A stretch of DNA of 35,745 nucleotides from JBIIJL01 sp044233795. GTDB taxonomy: Bacteria > Pseudomonadota > Gammaproteobacteria > Legionellales > Legionellaceae. The stretch spans positions 1-35,745 of the forward strand of contig JBIIJL010000012.1 in assembly GCA_044233795.1 (NCBI GenBank), written 5' to 3'. Position numbers and translations under genes: made by a program. This document shows positions 8,943 through 17,948 of the stretch, piece after piece. Below the pieces are notes generated by a model. That model worked only from the letters and a program-made list of their open reading frames with translations, had not been told where the DNA came from and ran no database searches. Within the stretch, counting starts at the first letter, position 1, and each line of letters starts with the position of its first letter.

Positions 8943-9581
8943 TTACTTGTAACTTTGTCCGTCAAAGCGATAAACAACACCAACAGTTGCTATATTTGCT
9001 TGAAAAGTTTTGCCTAATTCGCTCGCATTGGTTGTTGACAGGTAACGATAGGCAAGATTAATCGCGTAATTCTCGGCAAAATTATAAGTGATTCCTGCCG
9101 TTCCTTGGTAAGTGAAAATACTGTTCGTACCTGTATATTTTGTTACACCAAAAGGCGCCTGACTGCCCATCTTAACTTGTACAAAACTATATCCAATACC
9201 TAGGCCTAAGAAGGGCTGGATACTTTCAACTAACCCTGGAAAATCATAATAGATGTTAGCCATGGCGGAGATGGCGTTGTTATACCCCGAGACGTCGAGT
9301 TGGGATGTGCCGTTGATATTGAACTTGTTCAGGTTGGCATTTAGGTAAGTGAGTTCCGCTTCATAACGCATTGGATTACTTTTAAAACCCACATTACCAC
9401 CAGCATTATAACCAGAGCCATATTCGGCATTGGTACGGGTCAATCCGTAGGACGTGTTATAAATGTTGTTCGGTAGATAAGTATAACCACCAAAGAGTCC
9501 ATAATACCACCCATCAATGGGCACGGCAGCATGCAGCATGCTTGTGGTTAACATTGCAACCGAGAATATCTTCCCTCTCAT
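8943..9581 (-). CDS. Outer-membrane beta-barrel protein, first of a tandem pair
   Basis: A 212-residue protein with a signal peptide ending near MLHAA and a body of amphipathic beta-strands (GWYYGLFGGYTYLPN, QPFLGLGIGYSFVQV, GTAGITYNFAENYAINLAYRYL). It ends in a strand with penultimate aromatic content (VVYRFDGQSYK), though not the classic terminal Phe. It shares layout and strand motifs with the following gene, so the two look like an old tandem duplication. A good ribosome-binding site (GAAGGGATG) precedes the ATG. It is the first gene of the barrel-barrel-rpe-slt run, so a promoter should lie in 9582-9718. Confidence 0.8.
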   Translation of the reverse strand: MRGKIFSVAMLTTSMLHAAVPIDGWYYGLFGGYTYLPNNIYNTSYGLTRTNAEYGSGYNAGGNVGFKSNPMRYEAELTYLNANLNKFNINGTSQLDVSGYNNAISAMANIYYDFPGLVESIQPFLGLGIGYSFVQVKMGSQAPFGVTKYTGTNSIFTYQGTAGITYNFAENYAINLAYRYLSTTNASELGKTFQANIATVGVVYRFDGQSYK

Positions 9582-9610
9582 GACATCCCTTCACGTTCAA
9601 TTGTCCTTCA

Positions 9611-9638
9611 ATGTTAACGTGTTGGCTTGATTTTGCAA
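9611..9638 (-). promoter_or_regulatory. Weak candidate promoter for the barrel-rpe-slt genes
   Basis: Reading on the minus strand, TTGCAA (9638-9633) is followed after 16 nt by TAACAT (9616-9611). Each hexamer matches the sigma-70 consensus at only four positions. It sits about 30 nt before the first barrel gene, a suitable distance. The remaining bases up to the IS (9639-9718) show nothing clear. Confidence 0.3.
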
Positions 9639-9718
9639 GTCATATCAGTGGTTAAATCAGGACTGTCCCATTAAAAAGGATCATGTTGTGCGAAGAGTCT
9701 TTTGCAGCAAAGGCATCA

Positions 9719-10539
9719 GGGGCTGTTGACATTTTATCCTCCGGTCGCCGACGTGCCGCGGTTTATCCGGCGTTGTTGCAGATTTCAAAAACTGTTCTTT
9801 TAGAAGCGGGATTTAAAAAAAAGAGATAAGAAATATGGCGTTACGAACCTAAACGGTATAACTTCTGTTCGTCGAAAAAGAGGAGTTTACCAATGACTAA
9901 AAAAGCCTATAGAATTCTTAACTGGTTTGAGTATAACAAAGGATTAGTTTCTCGTGGAAGTCTTTTTATTTGGTTTAATAAAAATCAAATAATGAGTGCA
10001 CAAGGCTCCCATGGGAATCAGGCCTATTTAGATTGACTGATTCTTTGTGCTTTAACCATTGGGCAGTTTTTTAATTTACCCTACAGGGCAGCAGAAGGTT
10101 TTTTGCATTCATTAATAAAGCTCAATCAGTTAAACATACCGACACCACACTATACTACTCTTTGCCGAAGAGGTAAGACTTTAAAAGTAGATTTAGGTAT
10201 TAAACCTAGAGGTGTACCTCGGCATATTTTAATTGACTCAACGGGAGTTCAAGTCCTGGGTGAGGGAGAATGAAAACGATTAAAACATGGTGAAAGCCGT
10301 TTCCAAGTATGGAAAAAATTACATATAGCATTAGATGCTGATTCTCTGGATATTGTAGCTTTGTCTGTAACAGACAGTGTTCGACTTGATTGTAATTATT
10401 TGCCTGGTCTTATTGAGCAAATTACTGGCGATGGGGCTTATGATAAGCAAAATTGTTATGAGACTGCTCTTAGCAGGACTATTAATAAGATGAATAAACT
10501 GGGATTACCCGATAGTGGGGTTGTTGTTTAAACAGCCCC
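9719..10539 (+). mobile_element. Decayed IS5-family (IS903-type) insertion sequence, copy A
   Basis: The left tip GGGGCTGTTGACATTTT begins at 9719 and the right tip AACAGCCCC ends at 10539. Over the first ~65 bp it matches both ends of the second copy at 32673-33876. The right side has lost most of the corresponding long inverted end: after the transposase stop it goes straight to the terminal AGCCCC. It is about 820 bp versus about 1200 bp for copy B. No convincing target duplication is seen (left flank GGCATCA, right flank TAACC). It lies between the barrel operon and nadE. Confidence 0.85.
9893..10531 (+). pseudogene. IS5/IS903-type DDE transposase remnant (copy A)
   Basis: ATG at 9893 follows GAGGAG. 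The N-terminus (NWFEYNKGLVSRGSLFIW) matches the IS903-group pattern. The frame is broken by an in-frame TGA after AYLD (about 10034-10036) and by a second TGA in GEGE-stop-KRLKH (about 10271-10273), where copy B has Trp. A 21-nt segment between two GAGCAAATTA repeats is missing relative to copy B. Roughly 300 bp encoding the region up to the third catalytic residue (Glu) are deleted between TALS and INKMNKLGLPDS. The catalytic Asp regions ILIDSTGVQV and ITGDGAYDKQ are still readable. It cannot make an active enzyme. Confidence 0.88.
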
Positions 10540-10595
10540 TAACCATATAATAAATTGATGGCCCTCGGCTTTGGAGCTCAAGGATATACTTCGAG

Positions 10596-12203
10596 TTAGA
10601 ACAATTTAAATCCTGAAGTAATTGGATAACGCCAGTCACGACCATAGGCTTTTTGGGTTATCTTAACGCCTGGGGCCGCTTGCCGACGCTTGTATTCATT
10701 CTGTTGAATAAGATGAATCACCTTCATCACGTCACAGGTCTCGTAGCCTTTGGTGATGATCTTTTCAATGCTTAAATTATCTTCCATGTAATGCTTGATG
10801 ATTGCATCAAGTATTGCGTAATCAGGCAAGCTGTCTTGATCGGTTTGGTTGTCTCTTAGTTCAGCAGAGGGAGGTCGGGTAATAACACGTTCTGGAATAG
10901 CTGGACTTATAGTATTTCGGTAACGCGCAAGTTCGTAGACCATGGTTTTTAAGACATCTTTAAGTGGGGCAAATCCTCCAGCCATATCGCCATAGAGCGT
11001 AGTATAACCAACAGCTGTTTCACTTTTATTACTGGTGGTCACAAGCATACTACCTTTTTTGTTGGAGATGGCCATTAACAAGACCCCACGGACCCTTGCT
11101 TGAAGATTTTCTTCTGTAACATCAGAGTTGCTACCATCAAAAACAGGATTTAAGGTTTGAAGAAGACTCGTATATGCAGGCTCAATATCAAGGATGTGGT
11201 ATTGGACGCCCAATAATTCAGCTTGTGCTTTAGCATCTTCGATGCTTATTTTTGCGGTAAATCTTGAAGGCATCATGATGGCTTCTACAGCACTTGCCCC
11301 AAGCGCATCAACGGCAAGGCAAAGCGTTAATGCAGAATCGATACCCCCTGATAAGCCAAGTAATACGTTTTTAAAGTTGTTTTTACGAACATAGTCTTTT
11401 AGACCTAAGCATAATGCTTGATATACAAGGACTTTGTCCGGCAAGATGTTTGATATTGTTCCTTTGATTTGAGTACCTTTTAAGCTAATTGAATGTAAAG
11501 CCTCTTCGAACGCAGGTAAGTGTGCTTTTTTCTCACCAGTTGCATCAAATACCAATGATTGCCCGTCAAAAACGAGCTCATCCTGTCCGCCTACTTGGTT
11601 GACATAAACAACAGCAAGTCCGCGGGTAGTAATGGTTTTAATAATGGACTCGCGAAGGGATAATTTAAGCGTGTCAAAGGGTGACGCATTGATACAAATA
11701 AGTAGGTCAGCTCCGGCTTCTTGAATTTGGTTAATGGGTCCTTCTTGCCAAATATCTTCACAAATGCATAAGCCTAAGCGGTAATGGTTGACCGTGATAA
11801 GACAAGCACGAGCTGGTCCCTTGGTGAAATAGCGTTGCTCATCAAAAACACCGTAATTTGGTAAATGCTGTTTATGATAGACAGCTATTTGAGTTTCTTT
11901 ATAAAAAACACTGAGTGAATTAAATCGATGAGGCCCATCTTGAGTGGGATGACCGACAATAACATAGCAATTTTTGCTATGGGCTTTGATATTGATAAGT
12001 TCTGATTCAACCAATTCATAAAATTCTTCTCGCAGGAGAAGATCTTCGGGCGGATAACCAGTGAGTGATAATTCGGGAAAAACGATAAGATCATTTGTTG
12101 CCTGATGTGTTTCAATGATGTCTATCATTTTTTTTGCATTCAAAGCAATTGCGCCCACGACTGGGTTAATTTGTGCCATTAAGATGGATATTGTAGCTTG
12201 CAT
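10596..12203 (-). CDS. nadE: Glutamine-dependent NAD+ synthetase
   Basis: A 535-residue two-domain enzyme. The N-terminal nitrilase-like glutaminase carries the Glu-Lys-Cys triad: Glu in FPELSLTGYPPEDLL, Lys in YHKQHLPNYGVFDE, Cys in LGLCICEDIW. The C-terminal synthetase has the ATP-pyrophosphatase P-loop LLGLSGGIDSALTL and the SNKSETAVGYTTLYGD segment. It amidates nicotinic acid adenine dinucleotide to NAD+ using glutamine. Length is normal for the bacterial glutamine-dependent type. The start ATG at 12203 has only a weak upstream purine run. It is divergent from the SNF2 helicase; the 104-bp gap must hold both promoters, but I see no strong hexamer pair. Confidence 0.96.
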   Translation of the reverse strand: MQATISILMAQINPVVGAIALNAKKMIDIIETHQATNDLIVFPELSLTGYPPEDLLLREEFYELVESELINIKAHSKNCYVIVGHPTQDGPHRFNSLSVFYKETQIAVYHKQHLPNYGVFDEQRYFTKGPARACLITVNHYRLGLCICEDIWQEGPINQIQEAGADLLICINASPFDTLKLSLRESIIKTITTRGLAVVYVNQVGGQDELVFDGQSLVFDATGEKKAHLPAFEEALHSISLKGTQIKGTISNILPDKVLVYQALCLGLKDYVRKNNFKNVLLGLSGGIDSALTLCLAVDALGASAVEAIMMPSRFTAKISIEDAKAQAELLGVQYHILDIEPAYTSLLQTLNPVFDGSNSDVTEENLQARVRGVLLMAISNKKGSMLVTTSNKSETAVGYTTLYGDMAGGFAPLKDVLKTMVYELARYRNTISPAIPERVITRPPSAELRDNQTDQDSLPDYAILDAIIKHYMEDNLSIEKIITKGYETCDVMKVIHLIQQNEYKRRQAAPGVKITQKAYGRDWRYPITSGFKLF

Positions 12204-12307
12204 AGTCTAATGTCGTTAAAGTTTGGTAAAGTATTTTATATTAATTGAGCATCAGTCGCTATTTTTAGTTAAAATAGCCCTTTTGTTTCGAACCTTCACT
12301 TTCCAAA

Positions 12308-14530
12308 TTGGTTGATGTTATGTTAAAAACCGCACTGCTACGGATGGTTGATGTTTTTCCACCCGCCAGATTACAACTTGGCCAGGCACTCCAATTTCAA
12401 GGACACGTTTTAAGTATTAGGCTTAGTGATGGCCTTCTTAAAGCGCGGATTATGGGAAGCTCAAGCCAAATATATGATATTCATATTGACTTAAAAACAT
12501 GGCCTGATACCCCCTCCCGTTGTAGTTGCCAAATGGCTAGAAATTGTGAACATGCTGCTGCCTGTTTTTTTGCTCTTAAAGAACGGGAGCATCTGAATAA
12601 GCCCTCGCCACTTACTTTTCCATTGAGCTCATCCCCATCTTATATCAGCACTCAAATGATGGATGTTGAAGATGAGATTTTGGATGCAGATAAGGCTCAG
12701 TGGTACGCTGATCTTAAAGAAGATGGACATGATTTTTTTTCTTACCAATTAGGGATTTTAATTGATAATAAACCGGTAAGTGTTGTGCCTCTGGTTGTTG
12801 AGCTGATTCAACGTATGGATGGGACTACGCTTGAACATCTTCCAGATGATAAATTATTTAAGTTAGCTTATGCCAAAGGCAAGGTATTACAAATTTCTTT
12901 AGGGCGTTTAAAACCATTAGTAAGGCTTTTGTTGCAATATGGTCGTGGCGTATTGAAGAAAAATGCCGATATAGCACTTAACCGGTATCAACTATTATTG
13001 CTCAAAGAAGTTGAGTTGGCATTTGCTTCAACAGAAATGAGATGGAATTCGCTGCCCACCTTGCAAACACAATTGAAACAATTAGCTTTGCAAAGCGGTT
13101 CAACAATTACTGAAATACCAAAAGGCTTAAAGACCGCATTGCGAGATTATCAACACTATGGTTTAAATTGGCTACAATCACTTAGAGAATATCGATTTGG
13201 TGGCGTATTAGCCGATGATATGGGTTTGGGTAAAACAGTTCAAACTTTAGCTCATCTAATGAGCGAAAAAGAGCAAGGACGTATGAAAAGAGCAAGTCTT
13301 ATTATTGCTCCGACGAGTTTGGTCGGCAATTGGCTAGATGAGGCTCGACGATTTACACCCGATCTTAAGGTATTAGTATTTCATGGGTTAAGTCGTCACA
13401 ATGATATGTTTGATGATTATGATTTAGTTCTATCAACCTATGGGTTGATTCATCGAGATAAAGCACGCTTTTTGGATTATCATTTTTATTATCTCATTCT
13501 TGATGAAGCACAATCTATTAAAAACGCTCGAACCAAAACTACGCAGATTGTTCAACAGCTTAGAGGTGAATATCGGTTATGTTTAACAGGAACGCCGCTT
13601 GAAAATCATTTGGGTGAGCTTTGGTCGTTGTTTCATTTTTTAATGCCTGGATTGTTAGGAGATACTCGACAGTTTCGGCAATATTTTAGGATTCCGATTG
13701 AAAAACAAAATGATCATGAAAGGCGAGATCTTCTTGTTAGGCGGGTTTCACCTTTTATGCTACGTCGTACGAAAAACCAAGTCGCGCGTGAGCTGCCTCT
13801 TAAAACAGAAACAACCTTAATGCTTGATTTAACAGGGGCCCAAAGAGATCTCTACGAAGCGATACGTATGAGTATGGAAAAAAGAGTCAGAGAGGCTATT
13901 GCGAGCCAAGGATTGGGTAAAAGTCATATTGTGTTGTTAGATGCATTACTGAAACTTCGCCAGGTGTGTTGTGATCCACGTTTACTTTCATGGCCTATGG
14001 CAGAGATTGCGCACGGATCTTCAGTAAAGCTTAGCAGTTTAATGGAGTTACTTGATAATTTGATAGAAGAAGGGCGGCATGTGTTGGTATTTTCGCAATT
14101 TACCTCGATGTTAAAACTCATTGAGGAAGAATTAATAGCCCGTCAATATGGTTATTTTAAATTAACAGGTCAGACTCAAAATCGACAAGCTGTCGTGCGT
14201 GACTTTCAAGCAGGTAAGGCTCCAATTTTTCTAATTAGTTTAAAAGCTGGTGGAATGGGGCTTAATTTAACCAAGGCAGATACGGTGATTCATTACGATC
14301 CTTGGTGGAATCCCGCGGTTCAAGACCAAGCAACTGATAGAAGTCATCGCATTGGCCAGGATAATCCAGTATTTGTTTATAAATTAATAACCCGGGGCAC
14401 AGTTGAAGAAACTATTTTGGGTATGCAGTCTAAAAAAAGGCAGTTGTTTGATGGAATTTTGTCGAGTAACCTCACAGAAAGCACTTCCCTGACTGATGCA
14501 GATATTGCCAAGTTCTTTGCACCGTTATGA
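12308..14530 (+). CDS. SNF2-family DNA helicase/ATPase with SWIM zinc finger
   Basis: A 740-residue protein. Near the N-terminus is a SWIM-type zinc site (Cys72, Cys74, Cys80, His82: CSCQMARNCEH). The SNF2 core follows: Walker A DDMGLGKT at about 302, DEAQ box at about 398, LTGTPLENHLGELWSLFHF, and in the second RecA lobe HVLVFSQFT, LKAGGMGLNLT and DRSHRIGQ at about 676. Family members translocate on double-stranded DNA and remodel protein-DNA contacts. It is shorter than many bacterial SWIM-SNF2 proteins (often around 1000 residues), mainly in the region between the SWIM motif and the motor. Start may be 12308 or the ATG at 12320. No restriction or other defence gene is adjacent. Its end overlaps coaE tail to tail by 6 bp. 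Confidence 0.93.
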   Translation: MVDVMLKTALLRMVDVFPPARLQLGQALQFQGHVLSIRLSDGLLKARIMGSSSQIYDIHIDLKTWPDTPSRCSCQMARNCEHAAACFFALKEREHLNKPSPLTFPLSSSPSYISTQMMDVEDEILDADKAQWYADLKEDGHDFFSYQLGILIDNKPVSVVPLVVELIQRMDGTTLEHLPDDKLFKLAYAKGKVLQISLGRLKPLVRLLLQYGRGVLKKNADIALNRYQLLLLKEVELAFASTEMRWNSLPTLQTQLKQLALQSGSTITEIPKGLKTALRDYQHYGLNWLQSLREYRFGGVLADDMGLGKTVQTLAHLMSEKEQGRMKRASLIIAPTSLVGNWLDEARRFTPDLKVLVFHGLSRHNDMFDDYDLVLSTYGLIHRDKARFLDYHFYYLILDEAQSIKNARTKTTQIVQQLRGEYRLCLTGTPLENHLGELWSLFHFLMPGLLGDTRQFRQYFRIPIEKQNDHERRDLLVRRVSPFMLRRTKNQVARELPLKTETTLMLDLTGAQRDLYEAIRMSMEKRVREAIASQGLGKSHIVLLDALLKLRQVCCDPRLLSWPMAEIAHGSSVKLSSLMELLDNLIEEGRHVLVFSQFTSMLKLIEEELIARQYGYFKLTGQTQNRQAVVRDFQAGKAPIFLISLKAGGMGLNLTKADTVIHYDPWWNPAVQDQATDRSHRIGQDNPVFVYKLITRGTVEETILGMQSKKRQLFDGILSSNLTESTSLTDADIAKFFAPL

Positions 14531-15127
14531 GCTTTGTGCTGCTAATTGCAGATATAGTTGATGCAATCGTATAACCTCATCTTGCAACTGTTCAATGCTT
14601 TCATTGTTGACGATGGTATCATCTGGCATGATGTTTTGGCAGTTGATATCACCTTGTGTAGCTAAAATTGTGAGAGCGGTTTTTTCGCTACATTGATCTC
14701 GCTTTGATACTCGTAAGGTTTTTAGTGCCTGTGAACTTTCTATGAAAAGTATTCTATCAAGAAATGAGAAATTTTTTCTATCTCTTAGCAGTGGAATTTC
14801 AATGATACAGTAGGGTGATGAGATCATCGTGAGGTCTTGTTCTATTCTGTTACGAATCAATGGATGGAGGAGATTTTCAAGCCAGATCCTAGCGTTTGTA
14901 TCGTGGAAAATCAGTTTACGAAGTTGCGCTCGATTAATTTCTTTTTTTTCATCGAGGATAGTCCTGCCAAAGTGCTCTTTAATCAAGTGATAAGCGGGTT
15001 TGCTACTTTGCGTTAACTCTTTGGCAATCAGATCAGCACCTACAATTTCAATGCCTAGTGTGCTAAACAACTCAGCTACAGTTGATTTTCCGCTTGCAAT
15101 TTGACCAGTTAATCCTATGGAGTACAC
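14525..15127 (-). CDS. coaE: Dephospho-CoA kinase
   Basis: A 200-residue kinase with the P-loop GLTGQIASGKSTVAELF at the N-terminus, EIVGADLIAKELT (substrate Asp) and HPLIRNRIEQ, all typical of CoaE. It phosphorylates the 3'-hydroxyl of dephospho-CoA, the last step of coenzyme A synthesis. It starts 2 bp after the secreted-protein gene at 15130-15570, so the two are likely co-transcribed, and it converges on the SNF2 gene. Confidence 0.95.
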   Translation of the reverse strand: MYSIGLTGQIASGKSTVAELFSTLGIEIVGADLIAKELTQSSKPAYHLIKEHFGRTILDEKKEINRAQLRKLIFHDTNARIWLENLLHPLIRNRIEQDLTMISSPYCIIEIPLLRDRKNFSFLDRILFIESSQALKTLRVSKRDQCSEKTALTILATQGDINCQNIMPDDTIVNNESIEQLQDEVIRLHQLYLQLAAQSS

Positions 15128-15129
15128 AG

Positions 15130-15570
15130 CTAAGAACTCTGATTTAGATTTTTACAGGTGATAAGGTTAATATAACATGTTTCTGGTAATGAACTTTGTG
15201 ATTTGCAATACTCTTTAGCACTTATTGCGGCTTCTTCTCTGGATGGATGTACGCTACTTTGCCATGGCTTGGCATCATAATCTAACGCGGTGCATTGCCA
15301 AAGAGGGCGAGTGCTTTGGCCATTGAAATAAAAAGAGCAGCTATTCTTGTCCATTTTACAACTCATTGGTACAGGGCTTTCTTTTTTGCATGCGTCGAGT
15401 GCTTTGTTCATCGCAACACGCTCATAAAGATTCGTGTCATGCCATTGATGCCGCAGATTATCATAAATAGTGCATTGCCAATAGCTTATTCCCTCAGCAT
15501 AGAGGACAGGGGAGATAAAGCATAAGGCAAAAATAAATTCCCTGTTAAATCGAATACGAATATTGTGCAT
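15130..15570 (-). CDS. Uncharacterised secreted protein with duplicated Cys-containing module
   Basis: A 146-residue protein with a signal peptide (FIFALCFISPVLYA). The mature part has two copies of one module: YWQCTIYDNLRHQW...AMNKALDACKKESPVPMSCKMDKNSC and LWQCTALDYDAKPW...AAISAKEYCKSQSSLPETCYINLITC. Each has a WQC start, a Trp about 10 residues on, an Ala-rich helix with Cys, then S-x-P-x-x-C and a last Cys. Eight Cys in this pattern suggest disulphides in a periplasmic or exported protein. I do not recognise a named family. It lies between bioA and coaE on the same strand, 15 bp after bioA. Confidence 0.75.
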   Translation of the reverse strand: MHNIRIRFNREFIFALCFISPVLYAEGISYWQCTIYDNLRHQWHDTNLYERVAMNKALDACKKESPVPMSCKMDKNSCSFYFNGQSTRPLWQCTALDYDAKPWQSSVHPSREEAAISAKEYCKSQSSLPETCYINLITCKNLNQSS

Positions 15571-15585
15571 CCTGCACTCCTTGAG

Positions 15586-16899
15586 TTAATAAACTGCTTT
15601 TATCGAGTTTAATGTGATTTCTGCTAATTTCTCAATGGTTTCTTGCTCTGTGTTAATTGGTGGTAACCAATAAAGTGTATTTCCAATAGGGCGTACTAAC
15701 GCACCGCGTTCGAGCGCTGCTTGTTGGAGCCTGAACCCAATCCTTGGTTTGTCTGACTCAACCAAGTCGCCCGCAACAATTGCTCCTATGGATCGAATAT
15801 TGGTGAGTTTACCAGACTGAATGGCTACTTCAGAAAAATGGCGCAGCATTTGAGTACCAAGCTGGCGTGCCATTTCATTGATATTGAGTGATTGCATACT
15901 TTGAAGGGTTGTAAGAGCTGCTTGTACTGCCAAAGGATTTTTGCTGAACGTGTGGGAATGAAGAAAAGCATTTTCATCACATCTATCATGGTAGAAAAGA
16001 TTAAAAATGGCATTGTCAATCAAGACCACACTCATTGGAATAGTACCAGTAGTTAAGCCTTTAGAGAGGCAAATCATGTCAGGTTTAACATTTGCATGAT
16101 GACAGGCGAGCCACTCCCCAGTTCTTCCCAGTCCTGTCATGATTTCATCAGCAATAAGGTAGATATCGTGTGCTTTCGTAAATGCTCGCAAATGAGACAA
16201 TAATTGCGGGCTATAGCATTTCATTCCACCTGCACCTTGTACAATGGGTTCAACAACAATTGCTGCAATATTATCTTTGATGGCAATTAATTGTTGTTCA
16301 ATGATACTCCATTCGATAGGATGAATTTGCCATAAGGGGTCTTTTTGTCCGGATATGTAGGGGATGTTTTCAATAAAATGGCATTTCAAATCATATGCTT
16401 GGTAAGGCGCTTTATAAAGGCCAAGATCACTGATGCATAATGTTGCTAGTGTTTCACCATGGTAACTATTTTTCAATGAAACAAATTGCTTTCGATTGGG
16501 GTAACCTTTGCGAGCGGAGCCATGAAGAGCAAGTTTTAACGCAATTTCAACAGCGCTTGAGCCATCACTGCTAAAAAAAACGTGCTGTAAGCCACTGATT
16601 TCAAATAGTATTTTACCAAGCTCCACTATCCCTGAATGTGTTGTATTAGCACCTATTACATGCTCAAAGCGTGAAAGTTGTTCTTTAATGGCATTAATGA
16701 CATTGGGAAATCCATGACCAAGTGATTTGCACCACCAGCTTGAAATAGCATCAATAATGGGTCCCTGGTCGGTATAAAGATAACTTCCCTTTGCATGTTG
16801 AATAATAAGTGGTGGATGGTTTGATAAATCCTTCATTTGTGTACAGGGATGCCAAATGTGTTTAAGGTCTTGTTGGATGAGTTCGTTGTTGCTAATCAT
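15586..16899 (-). CDS. bioA: Adenosylmethionine-8-amino-7-oxononanoate aminotransferase
   Basis: A 437-residue class III PLP aminotransferase. Seen: HIWHPCTQMKD at the N-terminus (typical BioA), SSWWCKSLGHG, the PLP Asp segment LIADEIMTGLGRTG and the PLP Lys at about 280 in LSKGLTTGTIPMS. It converts KAPA to DAPA using S-adenosylmethionine as amino donor. It is transcribed divergently from bioB with a 72-bp gap, the classic bio arrangement in gammaproteobacteria. Confidence 0.96.
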   Translation of the reverse strand: MISNNELIQQDLKHIWHPCTQMKDLSNHPPLIIQHAKGSYLYTDQGPIIDAISSWWCKSLGHGFPNVINAIKEQLSRFEHVIGANTTHSGIVELGKILFEISGLQHVFFSSDGSSAVEIALKLALHGSARKGYPNRKQFVSLKNSYHGETLATLCISDLGLYKAPYQAYDLKCHFIENIPYISGQKDPLWQIHPIEWSIIEQQLIAIKDNIAAIVVEPIVQGAGGMKCYSPQLLSHLRAFTKAHDIYLIADEIMTGLGRTGEWLACHHANVKPDMICLSKGLTTGTIPMSVVLIDNAIFNLFYHDRCDENAFLHSHTFSKNPLAVQAALTTLQSMQSLNINEMARQLGTQMLRHFSEVAIQSGKLTNIRSIGAIVAGDLVESDKPRIGFRLQQAALERGALVRPIGNTLYWLPPINTEQETIEKLAEITLNSIKAVY

Positions 16900-16913
16900 A
16901 TACTAACTTTTCA

Positions 16914-16941
16914 TTGACAATCATCCCCGGCACTTTATCAT
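16914..16941 (+). promoter_or_regulatory. Promoter of bioBFHD
   Basis: TTGACA (16914-16919), 16 nt, then TATCAT (16936-16941), which matches 5 of 6 positions of the -10 consensus. The distance to the bioB ATG (16972) leaves a leader of about 24 nt. I looked for a BirA operator (two GTTAAC-like half-sites about 15 bp apart) and found only one half, GGGGTTAACC next to the start codon, so repression by biotin is not demonstrated. Confidence 0.65.
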
Positions 16942-16971
16942 GTCCAAAAAGAATTAAAAACGGGGTTAACC

Positions 16972-17934
16972 ATGTCTATGCCTTTAACCATTGAAGAGGT
17001 CAAAGCTATCTACGAGCAACCGTTCAATGACTTGCTTTTTAAAGCACACTCAATTCATCGAGAATATCACCCTCCTAATGCATTACAAATGGCAACGCTG
17101 CTCAGTATAAAAACAGGTGCTTGTCCGGAAGATTGTGGGTATTGCTCACAAAGTGGTCATCATCAAACACATGTGGAAAAAGAAAAGTTGATGACCATCC
17201 AAGATGTTCTTAAACGTGCAGAGGATGCAAAAGCTGGTGGAGCCACCAGGTTTTGCATGGGCGCTGCCTGGCGAAGTCCGCCCTTAAAAGCTATGCCACA
17301 GTTGGCTGAAATGATAGCAGGTGTTAAGGCGCTGGGTTTAGAAACTTGCATGACGCTTGGGATGTTAACATCTGAGCAGGCAGCTGAATTGAAATCTGCG
17401 GGCTTAGATTTCTATAATCACAATATCGATACCTCACCAAGCTATTACAATAAAGTTGCAACAACAAGAACTTTTAAGGATCGATTAGACACTCTGGAAA
17501 ATGTTCGGCAAGCAGGACTCAATGTATGTTGTGGGGGTATTTTAGGGCTGGGTGAAACGCGTGAAGATAGAATTGAATTTTTATATACGTTAGCCACCCT
17601 TGAAACACCACCAGAAAGCGTACCTATTAATCGTTTAATTCCTGTTATTGGGACTCCATTGGCTCAGGCAAAGCAAGTCGAGGGTATAGAACTCGTGCGT
17701 ACTATTGCGACTGCAAGAGTGTTGATGCCTAGAAGCGTAGTTAGGTTAACGGCAGGGCGTACAGCAATGAGTGATGAGCTGCAAGCGCTTTGTTTTTTTG
17801 CAGGTGCTAACTCTGTTTTCATAGGTGATATGTTACTGACTGAAGAAAATCCACAACGCGATAAGGATCATCAGTTGTTTGATAAATTAGGCTTACATGC
17901 ACAAAAGATCGAGACAGATACCCTATATGTTTAA
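16972..17934 (+). CDS. bioB: Biotin synthase
   Basis: A 320-residue radical SAM enzyme. The SAM-binding cluster Cys are 51, 55 and 58 (GACPEDCGYCSQ). Further family marks: FCMGAAWRSP, ETCMTLGMLT, YNHNIDTSPSYY, CCGGILGLGE, and VRLTAGRTAMSDELQALCFFAGANSVFIGD near the C-terminus with the Arg ligand of the 2Fe-2S cluster. It inserts sulphur into dethiobiotin. First gene of bioBFHD; about 14 bp separate it from bioF. Confidence 0.97.
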   Translation: MSMPLTIEEVKAIYEQPFNDLLFKAHSIHREYHPPNALQMATLLSIKTGACPEDCGYCSQSGHHQTHVEKEKLMTIQDVLKRAEDAKAGGATRFCMGAAWRSPPLKAMPQLAEMIAGVKALGLETCMTLGMLTSEQAAELKSAGLDFYNHNIDTSPSYYNKVATTRTFKDRLDTLENVRQAGLNVCCGGILGLGETREDRIEFLYTLATLETPPESVPINRLIPVIGTPLAQAKQVEGIELVRTIATARVLMPRSVVRLTAGRTAMSDELQALCFFAGANSVFIGDMLLTEENPQRDKDHQLFDKLGLHAQKIETDTLYV

Positions 17935-17948
17935 ACGGAAGGTTCAAG

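Noticed and set aside
9655..9718. Minus-strand open segment ending ...NMILFNGTVLI-stop beside IS copy A, suggesting a gene cut by the IS
   Set aside because: Only about 21 codons, no matching upstream part on the other side of the IS, and no recognised family.
16900..16971. BirA operator between bioA and bioB
   Set aside because: Only one GTTAAC half-site (at the bioB start) is visible; no second half-site at the required spacing.
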